A stretch of DNA of 64,000 nucleotides from Ignelater luminosus. Taxonomy: Eukaryota; Arthropoda; Insecta; Coleoptera; Elateridae. Position numbers and translations under genes: made by a program. Of the stretch, positions 1-11,433 are shown piece after piece. The stretch is taken from the NCBI GenBank assembly GCA_011009095.1, contig VTPC01004760.1, positions 1 to 64,000 on the forward strand, written 5' to 3'. The first letter of the stretch is position 1, and every line of letters starts with the position of its first letter. Below the pieces are notes generated by a model. That model ran no database searches. It was not told the origin of the DNA and was given only the letters and a program-made list of their open reading frames with translations.

Positions 1-103
1 ACGGATTTCCTATAGCAGGGGCAAAAGAAACTAAATTTAACAGTTTCTCTATTTGAGATTGTGACCATCGACTGCTTCCATTAACAACCGCGTTGTTAGA
101 CAT
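1..103 (-). CDS. Myb/SANT-like protein, N-terminal exon (partial, paralog of the gene at 3983-5065)
   Basis: Reading leftward from an ATG at 103, 34 codons are open to the window edge. They begin MSNNAVVNGSSRWSQSQIEK and continue to a LVSFAPAIGNP stretch. This lines up with exon 1 of the intact gene at 5065-4891 (RWSQDEENKL, then LLAPAINDP), so it is the start of a second gene of the same Myb/SANT-like DNA-binding family. The sequence upstream of both start codons is also related: the 13-mer CACTAACAAAGAC occurs at 155-167 here and at 5096-5108 there, and TAGATTAGAG recurs further upstream in both. This points to a segmental duplication that included the promoter-proximal region. A possible 5' noncoding exon with a GTAAGT donor (minus, about 425-430) is only a guess. 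The rest of the gene lies outside the window, so its integrity is unknown. Confidence 0.6.
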   Translation of the reverse strand, partial: MSNNAVVNGSSRWSQSQIEKLLNLVSFAPAIGNP

Positions 104-1043
104 TATTAGAACAAAAAAGGAGAAAACAAGTTATAGTAACCAACTCTATGCCTGCACTAACAAAGACTAGAAACGCCTAGCTCAGACAATGTAGCAACTT
201 TGATAGATTAGAGAAAATAATATTGATAAACTCGTTTACAAAAATGACAATGCGATTACTAAGCGTTTACTACATTGCGAGAAAAAATGAAAAATTCTTA
301 AGTGTACCTGCTTAAGATAAGGTAGCTTTGTTTCTATTTAAAAATGAAAGAGTTTTTACATTGTGTAAGTTAAAAAAAATAGCAAACAATAGAAATCTAA
401 ATAATAAAAGCATGCAAAAATTACTTACTTGGTGAATACTTCTGGAATACTTTTGACTATACTTAGTGAGGCACGTGTGCAATATTGACTTTTCATTTTC
501 ACTTTCTAGCCTAATAAATCTTATCTTGAGTCAAATTTAAAATAATTTGACGTTGGGCGTGTATTTACTTGTGTAAAGAGCAAGGATGTGAGCCCAATTT
601 TAAAAATTGGTTTTCTTATTGTCCGTTTTGAAATAATTGCATTCGTTTCATCAATTGGATCAATCTAATATTCTATTCTAAGATCAATGAAATTTAATGA
701 CTTTTGTGCATGAAAAGAACGCTTCGTCTACAATGATCGCATTAACATAACCTCAAACAACAATTATTAGGAATAAAGACAACGCAGTTTAACTAACTAT
801 TCTTTTAAAAATAGCAAGATCACTATAATGTGATTTAGATCAGTACATAAAGGCAAACTGATCAAACAAACATTTTCTATTTTAAATTGAATTATTGAAT
901 AGACAGATTTTTTTTTGTTTTGTTTTCAATCAAAAGATCTAGGTAAGTGACAGGTATTTGTTTTTGTTTTCATTTAAATTTAGAAAAAGAAAAGAAATAT
1001 TATTGCAATTGTTGATACATTGTATAGAAACACAGCCAAGTCT

Positions 1044-2629
1044 TTACATATTTTCAAAGTGACCATGCGCTTTTGCTCTTTCAGGTACACTTTTTGCAAC
1101 ATTCAAAATGTTGTCCAAAATTTGCTGCTTAATCAGTGTTCAATACCTTTTTCTTCTTTCACAGAAAAAAAATATAAGAGATATAAATTAAGAAATCTAG
1201 CTGGTCGTGCTATTGGACCACCTTGACCTATCCATCTTTGTGAAGCTTTTGCAGCTAATGGTATAGCTTCTGATAGGTCTGGTAAATTGTTTTAAAACAT
1301 TTAGGTAATAATTCGAATTTATTTGATTTGATGAAGTAATTGGCCAACGTTCAAACTAAGTCCACTTGATTATTACATTGCAAAGCAGGATGCGCATTTT
1401 GATATACAGGGTGTTACAAATTCGAGTAGTTGTATGGGGATCTCAAAAACCGTAAAAAATACGAATTTGTTTAAATTATTGCAAAATTTTGAATACTTCC
1501 GGAGATATCCGGAAAAAACCGAAATAATAATTTTTAGTTGTTATTGTGAATTTTCCTTTTCGTTTGTTCAAATATATTTTAACGCAAACAAAATAATAAA
1601 ATAAGTTTAAATAAACTTAGACTGAGTGTGTATATCAAACCGACTTTTACACTTATGTTAATATATCTCAGCATATGAATCCTGATTAAGATATCCAGGA
1701 CCATACTAGCAAAGAATTGGACAATAAAAGAAGCATCATTGTCTTTACTACAAAACGCAATTTTTTTTAAAAAATAATATGGGATTATACATTTGAAGAC
1801 CAGTTTTCGACAAAAACGTAAAAACAAATCCAGGTCCGTATTGAAAAAAATTAACCTGATGATGATATCTAAAATACGAAACGTCGTATTTAAAAAATAA
1901 TTACACAGTTTTAAAGAACATAAAGAAGTGCTCTAATAATGTGTTATTAGTTTTTAAATACATCTGAAAACAAAGACGTAAGAAATTAAAAACCAGAAAT
2001 TATTATTTCGGTTTTTTCCGAATATCTCCGGATGTATTCAAGATTTTTAAACTTTTTAAACGGCATGTTGTTAGGCACAAAAATGCGCCACTTTGCAATA
2101 ATTTAAACAAATTCGTATCTCTTACGGTTTTTGAGATCCCCATACAACTACTCGAATTTGTAACACTCTGTATTGATTAAACAACCATTCGCAGTACCCA
2201 AAACAACTCTAATGATCTTCGTGAAGGAGGACTTGAACTGTTGTCGGATAATAAAAATAAAGCTATTCATTAATCAATATTTGGTGAACAGTAGAATAGT
2301 ACTATGGTTTACTCCTAACACTCGTCCTGTTTTCCAAATGCTTGTTTTAAGTTCTTCTTAAAGTGCTGCTGTTTTTCTAGTTCTTTCTTAACCTTCCTCA
2401 ACAGTATTAACTTCTACAGTTCTCGTTTCCTTAATTTGCGATCTAGCCTTTGAATGACGCTTCTAACTGAATGGCTTCTGTTTGGGTAACATTCAGCGTA
2501 CAGTCTTACTGCTGCATTGAAATTTGCTCGACAGTCACCCAAATGCCATAATTTATGAGTTAGGTAATTTTCTCTACAAATGCAAAAGGATTTGACACAT
2601 TTTAAAGTCTTTAAATTTCTTTCTGTCAT
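1044..2629 (-). pseudogene. Decayed Tc1/mariner-like (DUF4817/DDE_3-type) transposase, split by a MITE
   Basis: Several hallmarks of a family of insect transposases appear in order on the minus strand. An N-terminal helix-turn-helix lies at about 2530-2420 (ANFNAAVRLYAECYPNR, then VIQRLDRKLRK). It is followed by a GVNHSTI motif in another frame near 2310 and CEWLFNQ just before the MITE. On the other side of the MITE are RWIGQGGPIARPARF (near 1205-1240, matching the family's WIGRGGPVxWPxRSPDL) and a C-terminal HGHFENM ending in TAA at 1044-1046. The central catalytic region has mostly been deleted, since only about 160 bp remains between CEWL and WIGQGG. Frame changes and stops are present throughout. 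This is a dead copy. The family assignment is from recalled motif resemblance, not a search. Confidence 0.6.
1407..2170. mobile_element. Long-TIR MITE (TA target site, mariner-like ends)
   Basis: The left end reads CAGGGTGTTACAAATTCGAG and the right end is its reverse complement with one or two changes (CAGAGTGTTAC...). Both are flanked by TA (1405-1406 and 2171-2172). The arms match over roughly 140-190 bp (about 1407-1545 against 1980-2170). The left arm lacks about 65 bp that is present in the right. The 430-bp interior shows no convincing coding sequence. TA duplication plus CAGGGTG ends fit a non-autonomous Tc1/mariner-type element. It sits inside the transposase relic 1044-2629. Confidence 0.8.
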
Positions 2630-3951
2630 TAAACATTTTTATGTCATTCCCGAACCAAATTCACAGCAGTATAAGCCAAAAAGCCGTTTTATCAATAGTG
2701 TTGCTGATAGTATGTGTAGAAATACGCTAGCGCTCGTAGGGAGCAAATTCTTAACGTTTGTATTCTTGCATGATGATATCGTCACTATTTGAGTTCATCT
2801 AAAGATTTGTAATAACTGCACTAAGTATTCTTCTTTAGATTTAAGATTTTTTTGATGGGCTTTTAGATAGATGCTATTTCAAGGTTCTCCAAATATGATT
2901 TTTTAGGAACTGCTTTTTGGTACACATCTTGCTAGGTAGTATATAATCTGCTCCAAATAGTCCATGAATACGTGAGAGCAAGAAACCCGAGTTTTGATTC
3001 ATTTTTTGATGAATAACGTGAACAGGCAGTAATTGCGTGGAATCAGCACTTCCAGTGTGCATTCAAATTTTTTGTACATCTAATCGATGAAGAGACACTT
3101 AGTGACGCAAAGCTAAAATAATTAATATATTAGTGTCAATACTAGCAACAACTTTTTTTGACAAACTCACATTGAGGTGCGTGTTTGAATAAATCAGTAT
3201 TCTAGCTTTTTTTACTGACAAATAATTTATTTCTGTATAATTTACTTGTTTTCCATTTTGTACAGATGCATAGTTGAACGATTTCTAGAAAATGCAGAAT
3301 TGGGCCAGCAATAAAACATTGTCGTAGCAAAACAGCTGCAGCACATTATGTCCACACGCTTCTTTTTGTACCATACAGTGAGCTGAACGGTTTACCTTCT
3401 TCTTTTGGTATGTTCATCTTAGTTGTTTTACCGCCATACTTGTTTCTGAAATATATCTAGATGTAGATTCTAGAGTACAAACAAATGTCATCTACCAGAA
3501 TTTGGTGGGCAACAAAATACCAACCACTGATCTTTAAATCAATTCAGATTATGGCTGTCATCATAGGAAGGCAGAGACATCGAAGATTCGCCAATAAGTG
3601 TATTGGAATCTCATTTTGACATACCGTAAGCAACACTGCATTGATGACACGTTTGTTGGGTTGCTGTCGCATCTTTTTTGCAGACATCAACATTGATGGG
3701 CTTTCGTTTCCTACTAATTTTATGGTAGAGCTGTTGTTAAATTTACATCTTTTACTCAGAAAAAACCACAACAATATTTGCCACTAAATTGATTATAGAT
3801 CTCAGAAACGACGTAAATATTTTTTGGCAGTGGCGTAACATGCATATTCTGTAGTGGCGTAATTGCACTGCTAAAATTGTTCTTAAATATCACAAATTGC
3901 TATGCATGTATAAACTAAGAAAAAGAACACATCAATAGAAATCAACCTCTG
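2630..3951. other. No recognised gene
   Basis: This is AT-rich sequence between the transposase relic and the 3' end of the double Myb/SANT gene. Short open stretches on the minus strand (about 2874-3062 and 3544-3774) have no motif I recognise and no consistent splice structure. They may be further relic transposon sequence. Confidence 0.4.
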
Positions 3952-3957
3952 TTTATT
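3952..3957 (-). promoter_or_regulatory. Poly(A) signal AATAAA of the double Myb/SANT gene
   Basis: AATAAA on the minus strand lies 26 bp after the stop codon of the gene at 3983-5065. This gives a very short 3' UTR, which suits a compact gene. Confidence 0.6.
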
Positions 3958-3982
3958 TAAGACGTATACATACAAAAATGTT

Positions 3983-5065
3983 TTAGTCGTCATCTTCACA
4001 CAATTCTACTATCACTTCCATTACTTTCTGTTTAAAGATCCTTTGCTTATCTTGTGATAATTTCTTTATATCACTCGATATGCTTTGAAAGAAATGCTGT
4101 ATAGAAGTTTCCGTTCGAATATTTCGTCTTACTTTATTTCCCTTTAAGTTGTGCTCAAATAGAGTACTAGTACTGCGTTGCTTCTTTGATACTCTTCCTG
4201 ATACAATTCCTGATCTATTTCTCATTAAAAGAGTACTTTCATCTATAACAAATGGGGAAAAATTAAATCAGTTGTCAAATCAATTAGTTAATGAGAATCA
4301 TTTAGATAGAAATGAGTTTACAACTTACTTGTAGAAGTGGATGATGATGATGATGATGAAGCAACAGTAGATGATGGAAAATTTGTTTTTGCGAAAAACC
4401 CACATTGTTGAATACTGTAAAACTTTTTTTTACATTGCTCGACTGAAATTTTAAACAATAAGTACCTAAGCATTGTTTTATGCAAATACTGCTTGTACCT
4501 GTTTTTGATTGCATCATTTTCGCGATTCCTTCCCATACCTCTTGTTTGGATTTTTGAGACGTTTTTGTATCTTTTACAACGGGGTGTAACAAAACTAAGG
4601 TTTTTAATTTGTCTTCTTCCGCTTTTGACCAACGCGTACTTTTAATATGGTTATCGGAATAATGAGTAAATTTCATAGAAACTAAAATAATATACTATCA
4701 ATAAACAACAAGAATTGTTGAGACAAAGACAAACTTACTTTTAGAAGTAGATAAAGAAGCTGAACTGATTGTAGACGATGGAAAATTTATTTCCTTGAGC
4801 TTGTAAAATTTGCTTTTACACTGCTGAACTGAAAGTTAAAATAATTACGTTAAAACAATTAAAATATTGTAATTTTTACTACATAAGAACCTGTTCTTGA
4901 TTTCATCATTTTCGCAACTCCTTCCCATGCCTCTTGCTTGGATTTATTGGACGCCTTTGGATCATTTATAGCAGGAGCTAATAAGATTAAAGTTTTTAAT
5001 TTATTCTCTTCGTCTTGTGACCATCGATTATTTGTAAAATCTAGATCGAACGCATTAGTAAACAT
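3983..5065 (-). CDS. Double Myb/SANT-like plus BESS-like nuclear protein, five exons, intact
   Basis: Five minus-strand exons join without a stop: 5065-4891, 4828-4739, 4681-4499, 4442-4329 and 4242-3983. Together they are 822 nt, giving 273 residues. The introns are 62, 57, 56 and 86 bp, all start GT and end AG, and all interrupt a codon after its first base. Exons 1-2 encode one Myb/SANT-like module (residues about 14-70: RWSQDEENKL, W48 in AWEGVAKMM, QQCKSKFYKLK). Exons 3-4 encode a second (about 105-160: RWSKAEEDKL, VWEGIAKMM, EQCKKKFYS). Each module is followed by a FPSST/Ser-rich linker, the second expanded by a (TCA)n run. Exon 5 ends with a basic stretch and a BESS-like motif (about 236-270: FFQSISSDIKKL, then KQKVMEVIVEL). 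By family knowledge these are DNA-binding and protein-interaction modules of insect nuclear regulators. The target is unknown. An upstream in-frame ATG at 5104 is less likely, because the paralog at 1-103 aligns from the 5065 start. Confidence 0.8.
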
Positions 5066-6870
5066 TGTTGGAATAAAAATGAGACAACGCGTGTACACTA
5101 ACAAAGACCAAACACATTCGACTCAGACCTTATAATAACACAAATAGTAGATTAGAGCAAAATTATTATTAAAGCGGAAACTAAATTTGTGTAATGTTGA
5201 TTAAAATAACTACTGATAAGTTCTTTGTTTCCATAAATAAAGCTTATTAAACATTTGCGTTTTACAAAACTGTTAAGAAATGATCGAATATGTGAAAGAC
5301 CTATACACAATTTAAGCAATTAAACAATTGAACACACTTCGAAATTTGCAACAACTGCAACTTCAACAAAACCAGCAAATGAACTAAAACGCTATTTATT
5401 ACTTTATGTTTATCACATGACGCTTTGTTTCAAATAAAATGAGTTTATGCAGTCTTTATTGCATTAGCATTAACTTAACAAGAAAACATGATCTCATGTG
5501 TTCGTTTGATCTCATGTGTTCGTTGGAATGAATCATGTAAAACAAGTAGCAACTAAGCAAAAAATGTATAAGTAAAATGAAAAGCATCTAAGAGTAATGA
5601 ACTAACTTATAATAATACGTGACATTATAACTTGCGTAAACCATTGCTTGCAGTAATTGGATACCATGCGATCAAATAAAAAAATTAATACGGAATTCTT
5701 TTGTGAAACAAACCTGAAAATAATTATAAATTGTATTAAAATCAATTTCTGGCTTAAGCAAATGATATACAAATTTGAGATAAATAGTTAAAAAATAAAT
5801 TGGGTCTAAGTCTATGAACGCGTAATCACTAATTTTTTGTAACTTTAAAAATTAAAATTCCTTAATTAAATTTGTGAACTGAAATCATTGCCTGAATAAT
5901 GTTAGGTTGTATATCGAAATATCACTTATAGAAAGAAATACAACAAATGCATATCGCAGTAGGAAAAAAATTGAGATTTTGAGGTTATGTATCAAAATGT
6001 CATTCAAAAGAAAAAACAAAGTTTCAATCTAAGAAAACGATTTATAAGCTACAATGATACAATTCTTATAGTGTCAAGAAATTATTAATTATTTTATTTA
6101 CTTTGCGTTTTAAACAGATTTTTGCAAATTTGCCTGGAAATTTAATGCATTGCAGCAAAGGAGAGCGATGCCCTACCCATGATGTATCTGTAACTTTGTT
6201 AAGACAATTAATACAGGGCGAAGTCCGACAGTGATATGTCACCGACTAGGTCGTTGGTATCTTTTTGTCAACGGCGATGTCGTCATATCCCACGTTAGTG
6301 TTTTGTTGTTCTAAGTTGACTGGCTCCTTCTTTTCTTTTATTCTTGTATTTAACAACAAAATAGTTTTCTAAGATTTCTTTTATTTCAGAAATGATTTTT
6401 CTTTATTTTGCCTTTTTTGTATTGTTATTGTTATTCTTTTTCTATTTCTTGTTATTATTCTTTTTTTCATTTGTTGCTCTTATATTTTGTTGATAAAATG
6501 TTTTTATTTAAAATAAAACAAAGTATTTGTATGAAAGAATAGAGGTACAGGTCAAGAAAGAAATTGGCGTCGACTCGACGATTTTCTGAATTGGTGCTTC
6601 TGGCACAACTGGAATTAATTGCTAGGGTTCAATCTGACTCAGTGAAGTGGAACACTGCTGCTAAAACTGGAAGTTGCTTCTTCTAAAAGCTATTTTTCTT
6701 CTGGTTTAGCTGATTTTACTAAGTGAGCTGAAGTCACTGGCGAGTTTATTGATCTAACTCTCCTTTTATTGACTTGGTATTAAAGTTCGTTGTCGGGAAG
6801 CCTGGGGATCGGGGAATATAATTTCTTTCATCGCTAAATCCCAATCTTGAGCCACCGAAGGTGAAAAATC
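5066..6870. other. Upstream region of the double Myb/SANT gene; otherwise nothing recognised
   Basis: The first 130 bp or so should hold the promoter of the minus-strand gene, since it shares short blocks with the region upstream of the paralog at the window edge. The rest is AT-rich sequence with no gene I can support. A somewhat GC-richer patch lies at about 6220-6310. Confidence 0.4.
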
Positions 6871-7527
6871 CTGACCTATGATTGTATTTTTAACTCTATT
6901 GAAGAAGCTAATAAAGGGCAAAACCAGACCGACATTCAGACTCATGCTTGTATTGCTAGGTTTATTGAAAAAGTTAATGGAGGGAGAAACTCGACAGTTG
7001 GTCATCAAATGTGGCTCATCTAATGGCACATTTAACTCTGTTAACAATGTAATAGAGGCAAAGCCCAAAACTGCGCCAGGAAGTTAACACATTGCGACCT
7101 ACTATTGTTTCTTTGACTCTATTAAAAAGGTTAATGGAGGGTCAATTCTGATCCTGATCCTGATCCATAATTGCAAAGTACACTAAAAAACAAAGAATGT
7201 TCAATTTTTGTAAACACTGAGTTTTGGCGGCATCTAAAAAAGAATTTTGAATATTGCATTGTTCTAAAAAATAATGAGTATAAACAAGGTATGTCCCCAT
7301 TAACATGACGTTACATCTTTTTATCTCTAAATTCAATTATCTCAAAATTATTCTGGCGTGACTTTCTCTTTCCTATTGTATTTTGACTCTGTTAAAAAGA
7401 TTAATCAAAGGCAAAGACCGACTGTGAGACAACAGAGGTGGCTATTTGGTTACTCATTTTGACCTATGATTTAGCTCTACTAATAGAGGTTAATAGAACG
7501 CGACTTTGGACCATAACAGCTTGCTCA

Positions 7528-9202
7528 TAGTCTAGTCAAAATAGACATTGAACATCCTCAAATTACCGAGAGAAATGAAACTTGGTGCAGATTTTCGAAT
7601 CATGATTTTGAATGAAATATCAAAAGTCCCCATCGATCCAGCCGTTGCAAAAAATTTTATTCAAGGTCAAAGGTCATAAAAAGCACTTTCTGCAAATATC
7701 TCTTAAATGGTAAGTTTTATTGTAAAAATAGTAGTAATCAAATTTGTAGATTATACGATTTTCTACAAAAAAGGTTCTTGTACGTTTTTTCCTACGAATA
7801 CTCATTTGTAAGATATGACGATTTCAAAAATTGTGAAATTTATGTTTTTCGCATTATACACTCTTTTCCGCACAACCTTCGAGGTAGAGTGCTTGGCGTA
7901 TTTTTTTACGTGATATAGCCCACGATCTATTTTAAAGGAAGAAAACAAATATCTATTGTTAAGAGAAATATTGTAATTGTTGTAGAAAATGGTTGTGTAG
8001 ATTTTTAAATATGGTGTTATCGTTAATTATCTTCGAAATCGATTCGGTATTTACATTTTCTTCTTCTTCATCATCCTCTTGCTTTAGTTGGTGGATTTCT
8101 GTTGTTTGTTTAAGGTAACAGCATAGACCTGAGAGCTTTTCATTAATATCATAAGCATCTTTATCTGATGTATTTGATGTAACATTGGAGCACAAGTGAC
8201 CTCTGCAATTGGTACAGACTACTGAACAAAATAAACCATTTTTTTGCATCCACAGTTATAATTGCAACTCTTTTTGCAATTACGAAAAATTGTGTTCAGT
8301 AGTATTTCTGGAACAGGTGGTAGTAAAGTATGAATTATCACTCAATACCCATCCCCAGTTTACAGAATCCAGATTATTGCATAGTCATACTTGTACTTGT
8401 AAGCTCGATATAAATGTTGATGAGCAGCACTATATGTTACAGAACGACAGAATAACTGTACGACTTTATTGTTCCCTGTACTCTTCACAAAACTGAAAAT
8501 CTATATCTGTCTATAGAGTCCATGTTTTTTGGAGCTCCGTACATAACAAGAAAGAAACCAATCCCATTACTGAGAATGATGTCCAGAATTTGCAAAATCT
8601 TCAGCGAAAGCTGTTAAATCAGTACGTTTTTCAAATAATTGAAATACTTACTTTTGTTTTACTTTTTTGGAAAAGCGCTGACGCAATATTGGAACCAGTT
8701 ATTGGTCAAAATGGTCGCCGAAAATTAAAAAATTTTCAAAAATTTTCTTTTTATTTTAGAATCGCATTCTACATCAAAAAAATGATCTCACGTCGGGAAC
8801 TTGGTCAAAATGCCCGCCAAAGTTTAAAAAAAGTAACAAAATGGAGTTCGTTGTGGTTATGCTTTGCATTCGCAGATGTTTTTGCTTATATTCAACGTAC
8901 AATGTGACGTATACATGCCGCATGCGAGTGTATATCGGAATTTACAATTTTTGAAATCGTGATATGCCACGAATGACCATTCATAGGAAAACGTATAAGG
9001 ATTTTTTGTTAGAAAATCGTATGGTATACAAGTTTGATTACTACTATTTTTACAATTAAAATTTCATTACTTTTGACCTTGAAGAAAATTTTTGCAACGG
9101 CTGAATTGATGGGGACTTTTGATTGTATGCAAAATTATGATTTGAAGGTCTGCACCAAGTTTTGCGAAGTTCAGACTTTTTTTGTCTATTTTCTCTGGGC
9201 TA
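7528..9202. mobile_element. Foldback-type DNA transposon with about 300-bp inverted repeats
   Basis: The left arm (7528 to about 7880) and the right arm (about 8925 to 9202) are inverted copies. Shared blocks include AAAATAGAC near the tips, AACTTGGTGCAGA, CAAAAGTCCCCATC, CAGCCGTTGCAAAAA, AAAATAGTAGTAATCAAA, ACGATTTTCTA and ATTTCAAAAATTGT. The element is flanked by CTCA on both sides (7524-7527 and 9203-9206); a TA duplication one step inward is an alternative reading. The interior of about 1 kb contains a dead cysteine-rich ORF on the minus strand and a short direct repeat (TTGGTCAAAATG near 8700 and 8810). The element sits inside the palindromic-core repeat array and is therefore younger than it. 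Confidence 0.75.
7959..8365 (-). pseudogene. Cysteine-rich (CXC-like) C-terminal ORF relic inside the foldback element
   Basis: On the minus strand a VNWGWVLSDNSYF segment (near 8350-8310) is followed by a cysteine array CKKSCNYNCGC and, one frame over, KNGLFCSVVCTNCRGHLCSN (8250-8170). An acidic tail (QEDDEEEENVN) follows, with a stop at 7959. The WGW...C-x-C-K-x-x-C...C-x-C-x-K-x-G-L-x-C order resembles the cysteine-rich C-terminus of uncharacterised arthropod mobile-element proteins. It is also loosely like CXC/tesmin domains, which bind zinc. A frameshift in an A-run splits the array and stops lie upstream, so it is not expressed as a full protein. The parent protein is not identified. 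Confidence 0.45.
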
Positions 9203-9399
9203 CTCATCCTAACTCATAATTATATTTTTAGTTTTATTGAGAAGGTTAATAAAGAGCAAAATTTCACCGTGGGCTATTTGATGGCACATTTCCACCCATG
9301 ATCGTATTTAGTTTTATTACCAACGTAATAAAAATCGAGACCCGAATTTCGGCTACCGCGATGCTTACTGAAGGGCAGAGCTCAATTTTTTGGTCAAAG

Positions 9400-11433
9400 G
9401 TAATCCATTTTTATCATATTTTCCATATTTTGGCTTCTAGCTAAATGTAAAAAAATCACTGCTGTCGTACACTAATTCAAAATATTTTTTGTTTTCCTGT
9501 TTTATACTCTATCAGAATATTGGATGCTCTCTCTGTATTGAAAATTAGTGCAGAGTCCTTCTTATTTATGCTTCAGCTAAAGAAATGTGAGTACCTAACC
9601 CAGTTTTCTACAAAAAAAGGTCTTTTGAGGGCGAAAGAGATGACTTACAGAAGTGGCTCTAGTTAAAAATATCTAACAGACTTGACTTACTAAATTAAAT
9701 TTTTTTAGCTAACATAAATGTTGCCAACTTGTTACCTAAACTGAGTTCTGTAGCTGAATTACCATTACGAATACCGATCCGTAAGTTTTACTTTCCAGAT
9801 CTCCATTTAATTCCTTTGGGCTTTCTTAATCCCATCATCTCTATTTCTTGTTTTTCAAAACCATAACAAGATTGGCTAATATAGAAATTGTCCCCAGGTA
9901 GACTGCAGAACAAAAAAAAACTTTTTTTTTACTTGATGAAACGATTGTATTTTTTGCGAAAGGTTTTGCTAACTTCAATACTGCTGATTTTCAAAACCAA
10001 GTTTAATTTATTCCTTTTAATAATCATGAAAAGTGCCAAGTATTAAAGAAGGGATCTAGCTAGGCTGTAAACGAAAGCTTTGGAAGCAGAATTTCTAAAA
10101 TTTAGCAACAAGTTTTTATCATTCTAAAAGAACTCGGAAGTTGTGTATATGCCGATTTTGCTGATTGGAAGTAGGTTTTTAAAAACAATTTGTTATATAA
10201 TAATACAGAGACGGACTATAACATCACCTACATCAGGACTGTCCACCAAGTAACTCAGTCAGTTCTCTGTTTGTTGTAACTGTTTATGTTCCTTCTTGTC
10301 AAAAACCTTCAATTACTTTTTATTAATAATTTGTTCTTGCTTGCAATATTTTAGTTTAAGTATGACTCCAACCGTTCCAAAAGGAACTAAGATGTCAAAT
10401 TCCTTTTCTTTTTCCCTTCTTGTCTTTGGTTTTGGGATTGGAGCTGTGCTTTGGCTTTGTGCTTGAGAAGCTTGCATATATACTTGTACTCGGCATAGAA
10501 AATAAGAAAGCATTAAAACTGCATTTGCAGTTATATTAAAAATGTAAACAAAGTAAAGAAATTATATTGAAATTGCCAGGTCAGTAGCTCTGGGAATGGC
10601 TTAGAAATTGCTTTTGATATTGTGACTGTCACGTTTCTTCTTATTTCAAGTTTAACTTTGATAGGCTCTAACATTTTTTATTTTATTTTACTTTTATATT
10701 GGCAACATTTTGTTATACTTGTATTCATGGCAACACTGTTTTTCCTCTCCCCCTTGCGATGGCGATACTGTAAAAACGAAAACGTGTTCTCATCATTCTT
10801 TATGAAAATAAACTAAAGTTAAATAAGTATTGTGTCTCGAATTAATCTAACAGCTCTAACGTTATGTAAGATTTACCATTCGAACGATAATCTTGAGAAA
10901 AGTTTGAATAAAATTTATATGTAAAAGTGAAGCTAATCTTGTTAGTGTATTTACTCGAGGTCTTGTTTACTATATTACATTATTTATTTTTTACCATTTT
11001 ATAACTACGTTGTTTCTATTTTAGCTTTCCGGGCAAAACAATATTTTACAAATTATCCATTCAATAAAGCTTCCCTCTGCAAATTATAACTTCCAGTACA
11101 ACACGTTACGTATATAAAAAATTTTCGTTCTGTTCTCATATTCGAAGCTGACACGTTATAATGGTATTTTAATTAATTGCTGGCCCCATTCGTTTTCCTG
11201 TTTCATTACCACTTTAGTGAAAATCTTCCCGGGGCGTTTATGTGAATGTGTGATTTAACCGAACGAAACACCAGCTCGTGCTGACTGACTGACAGGCATT
11301 ACGACAGCGTCAATTCATTTATCATAATGTTAAAAAGAAAATATTGATAATTTTCTTTTTTTTTAATATTTTCGTTATTATATTTCGTTATTATATAATT
11401 TTTTATAACTTATGCAATAAAATTTTGTTTCAG
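9400..11433. other. No recognised gene
   Basis: AT-rich DNA with short random open frames only. Nothing on either strand shows a known motif. Confidence 0.4.

Larger units (their letters stand above)
6871..9335. repeat. Degenerate repeat array with a palindromic core, split by a foldback element
   Basis: At least eight diverged copies share a core of the form CTCTATTAA, a 4-7 nt spacer, then TTAATRGAG, in which the two halves are reverse complements. Copies lie at about 6893-6918, 6955-6984, 7034-7058, 7115-7141, 7385-7411, 7474-7499, 9231-9256 and 9311-9331. Some are preceded by GACCTATGATT and followed by GGGCAAARxC-type sequence. Spacing is irregular (60-270 bp), so it is a decayed tandem array. 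The last two copies are separated from the rest by the element at 7528-9202. No coding function is evident. Confidence 0.55.

Noticed and set aside
4302..4676. 124-codon and 104-codon uninterrupted frames with His or Ser runs as separate proteins
   Set aside because: They read through introns 3 and 4; the spliced model with in-phase GT-AG introns explains the sequence better.
8209..8907. Plus-strand frames of 95 and 105 codons in the foldback element
   Set aside because: The first is antisense to the cysteine-rich relic; the second is low-complexity A/T-driven sequence in the element's interior, with no motif.
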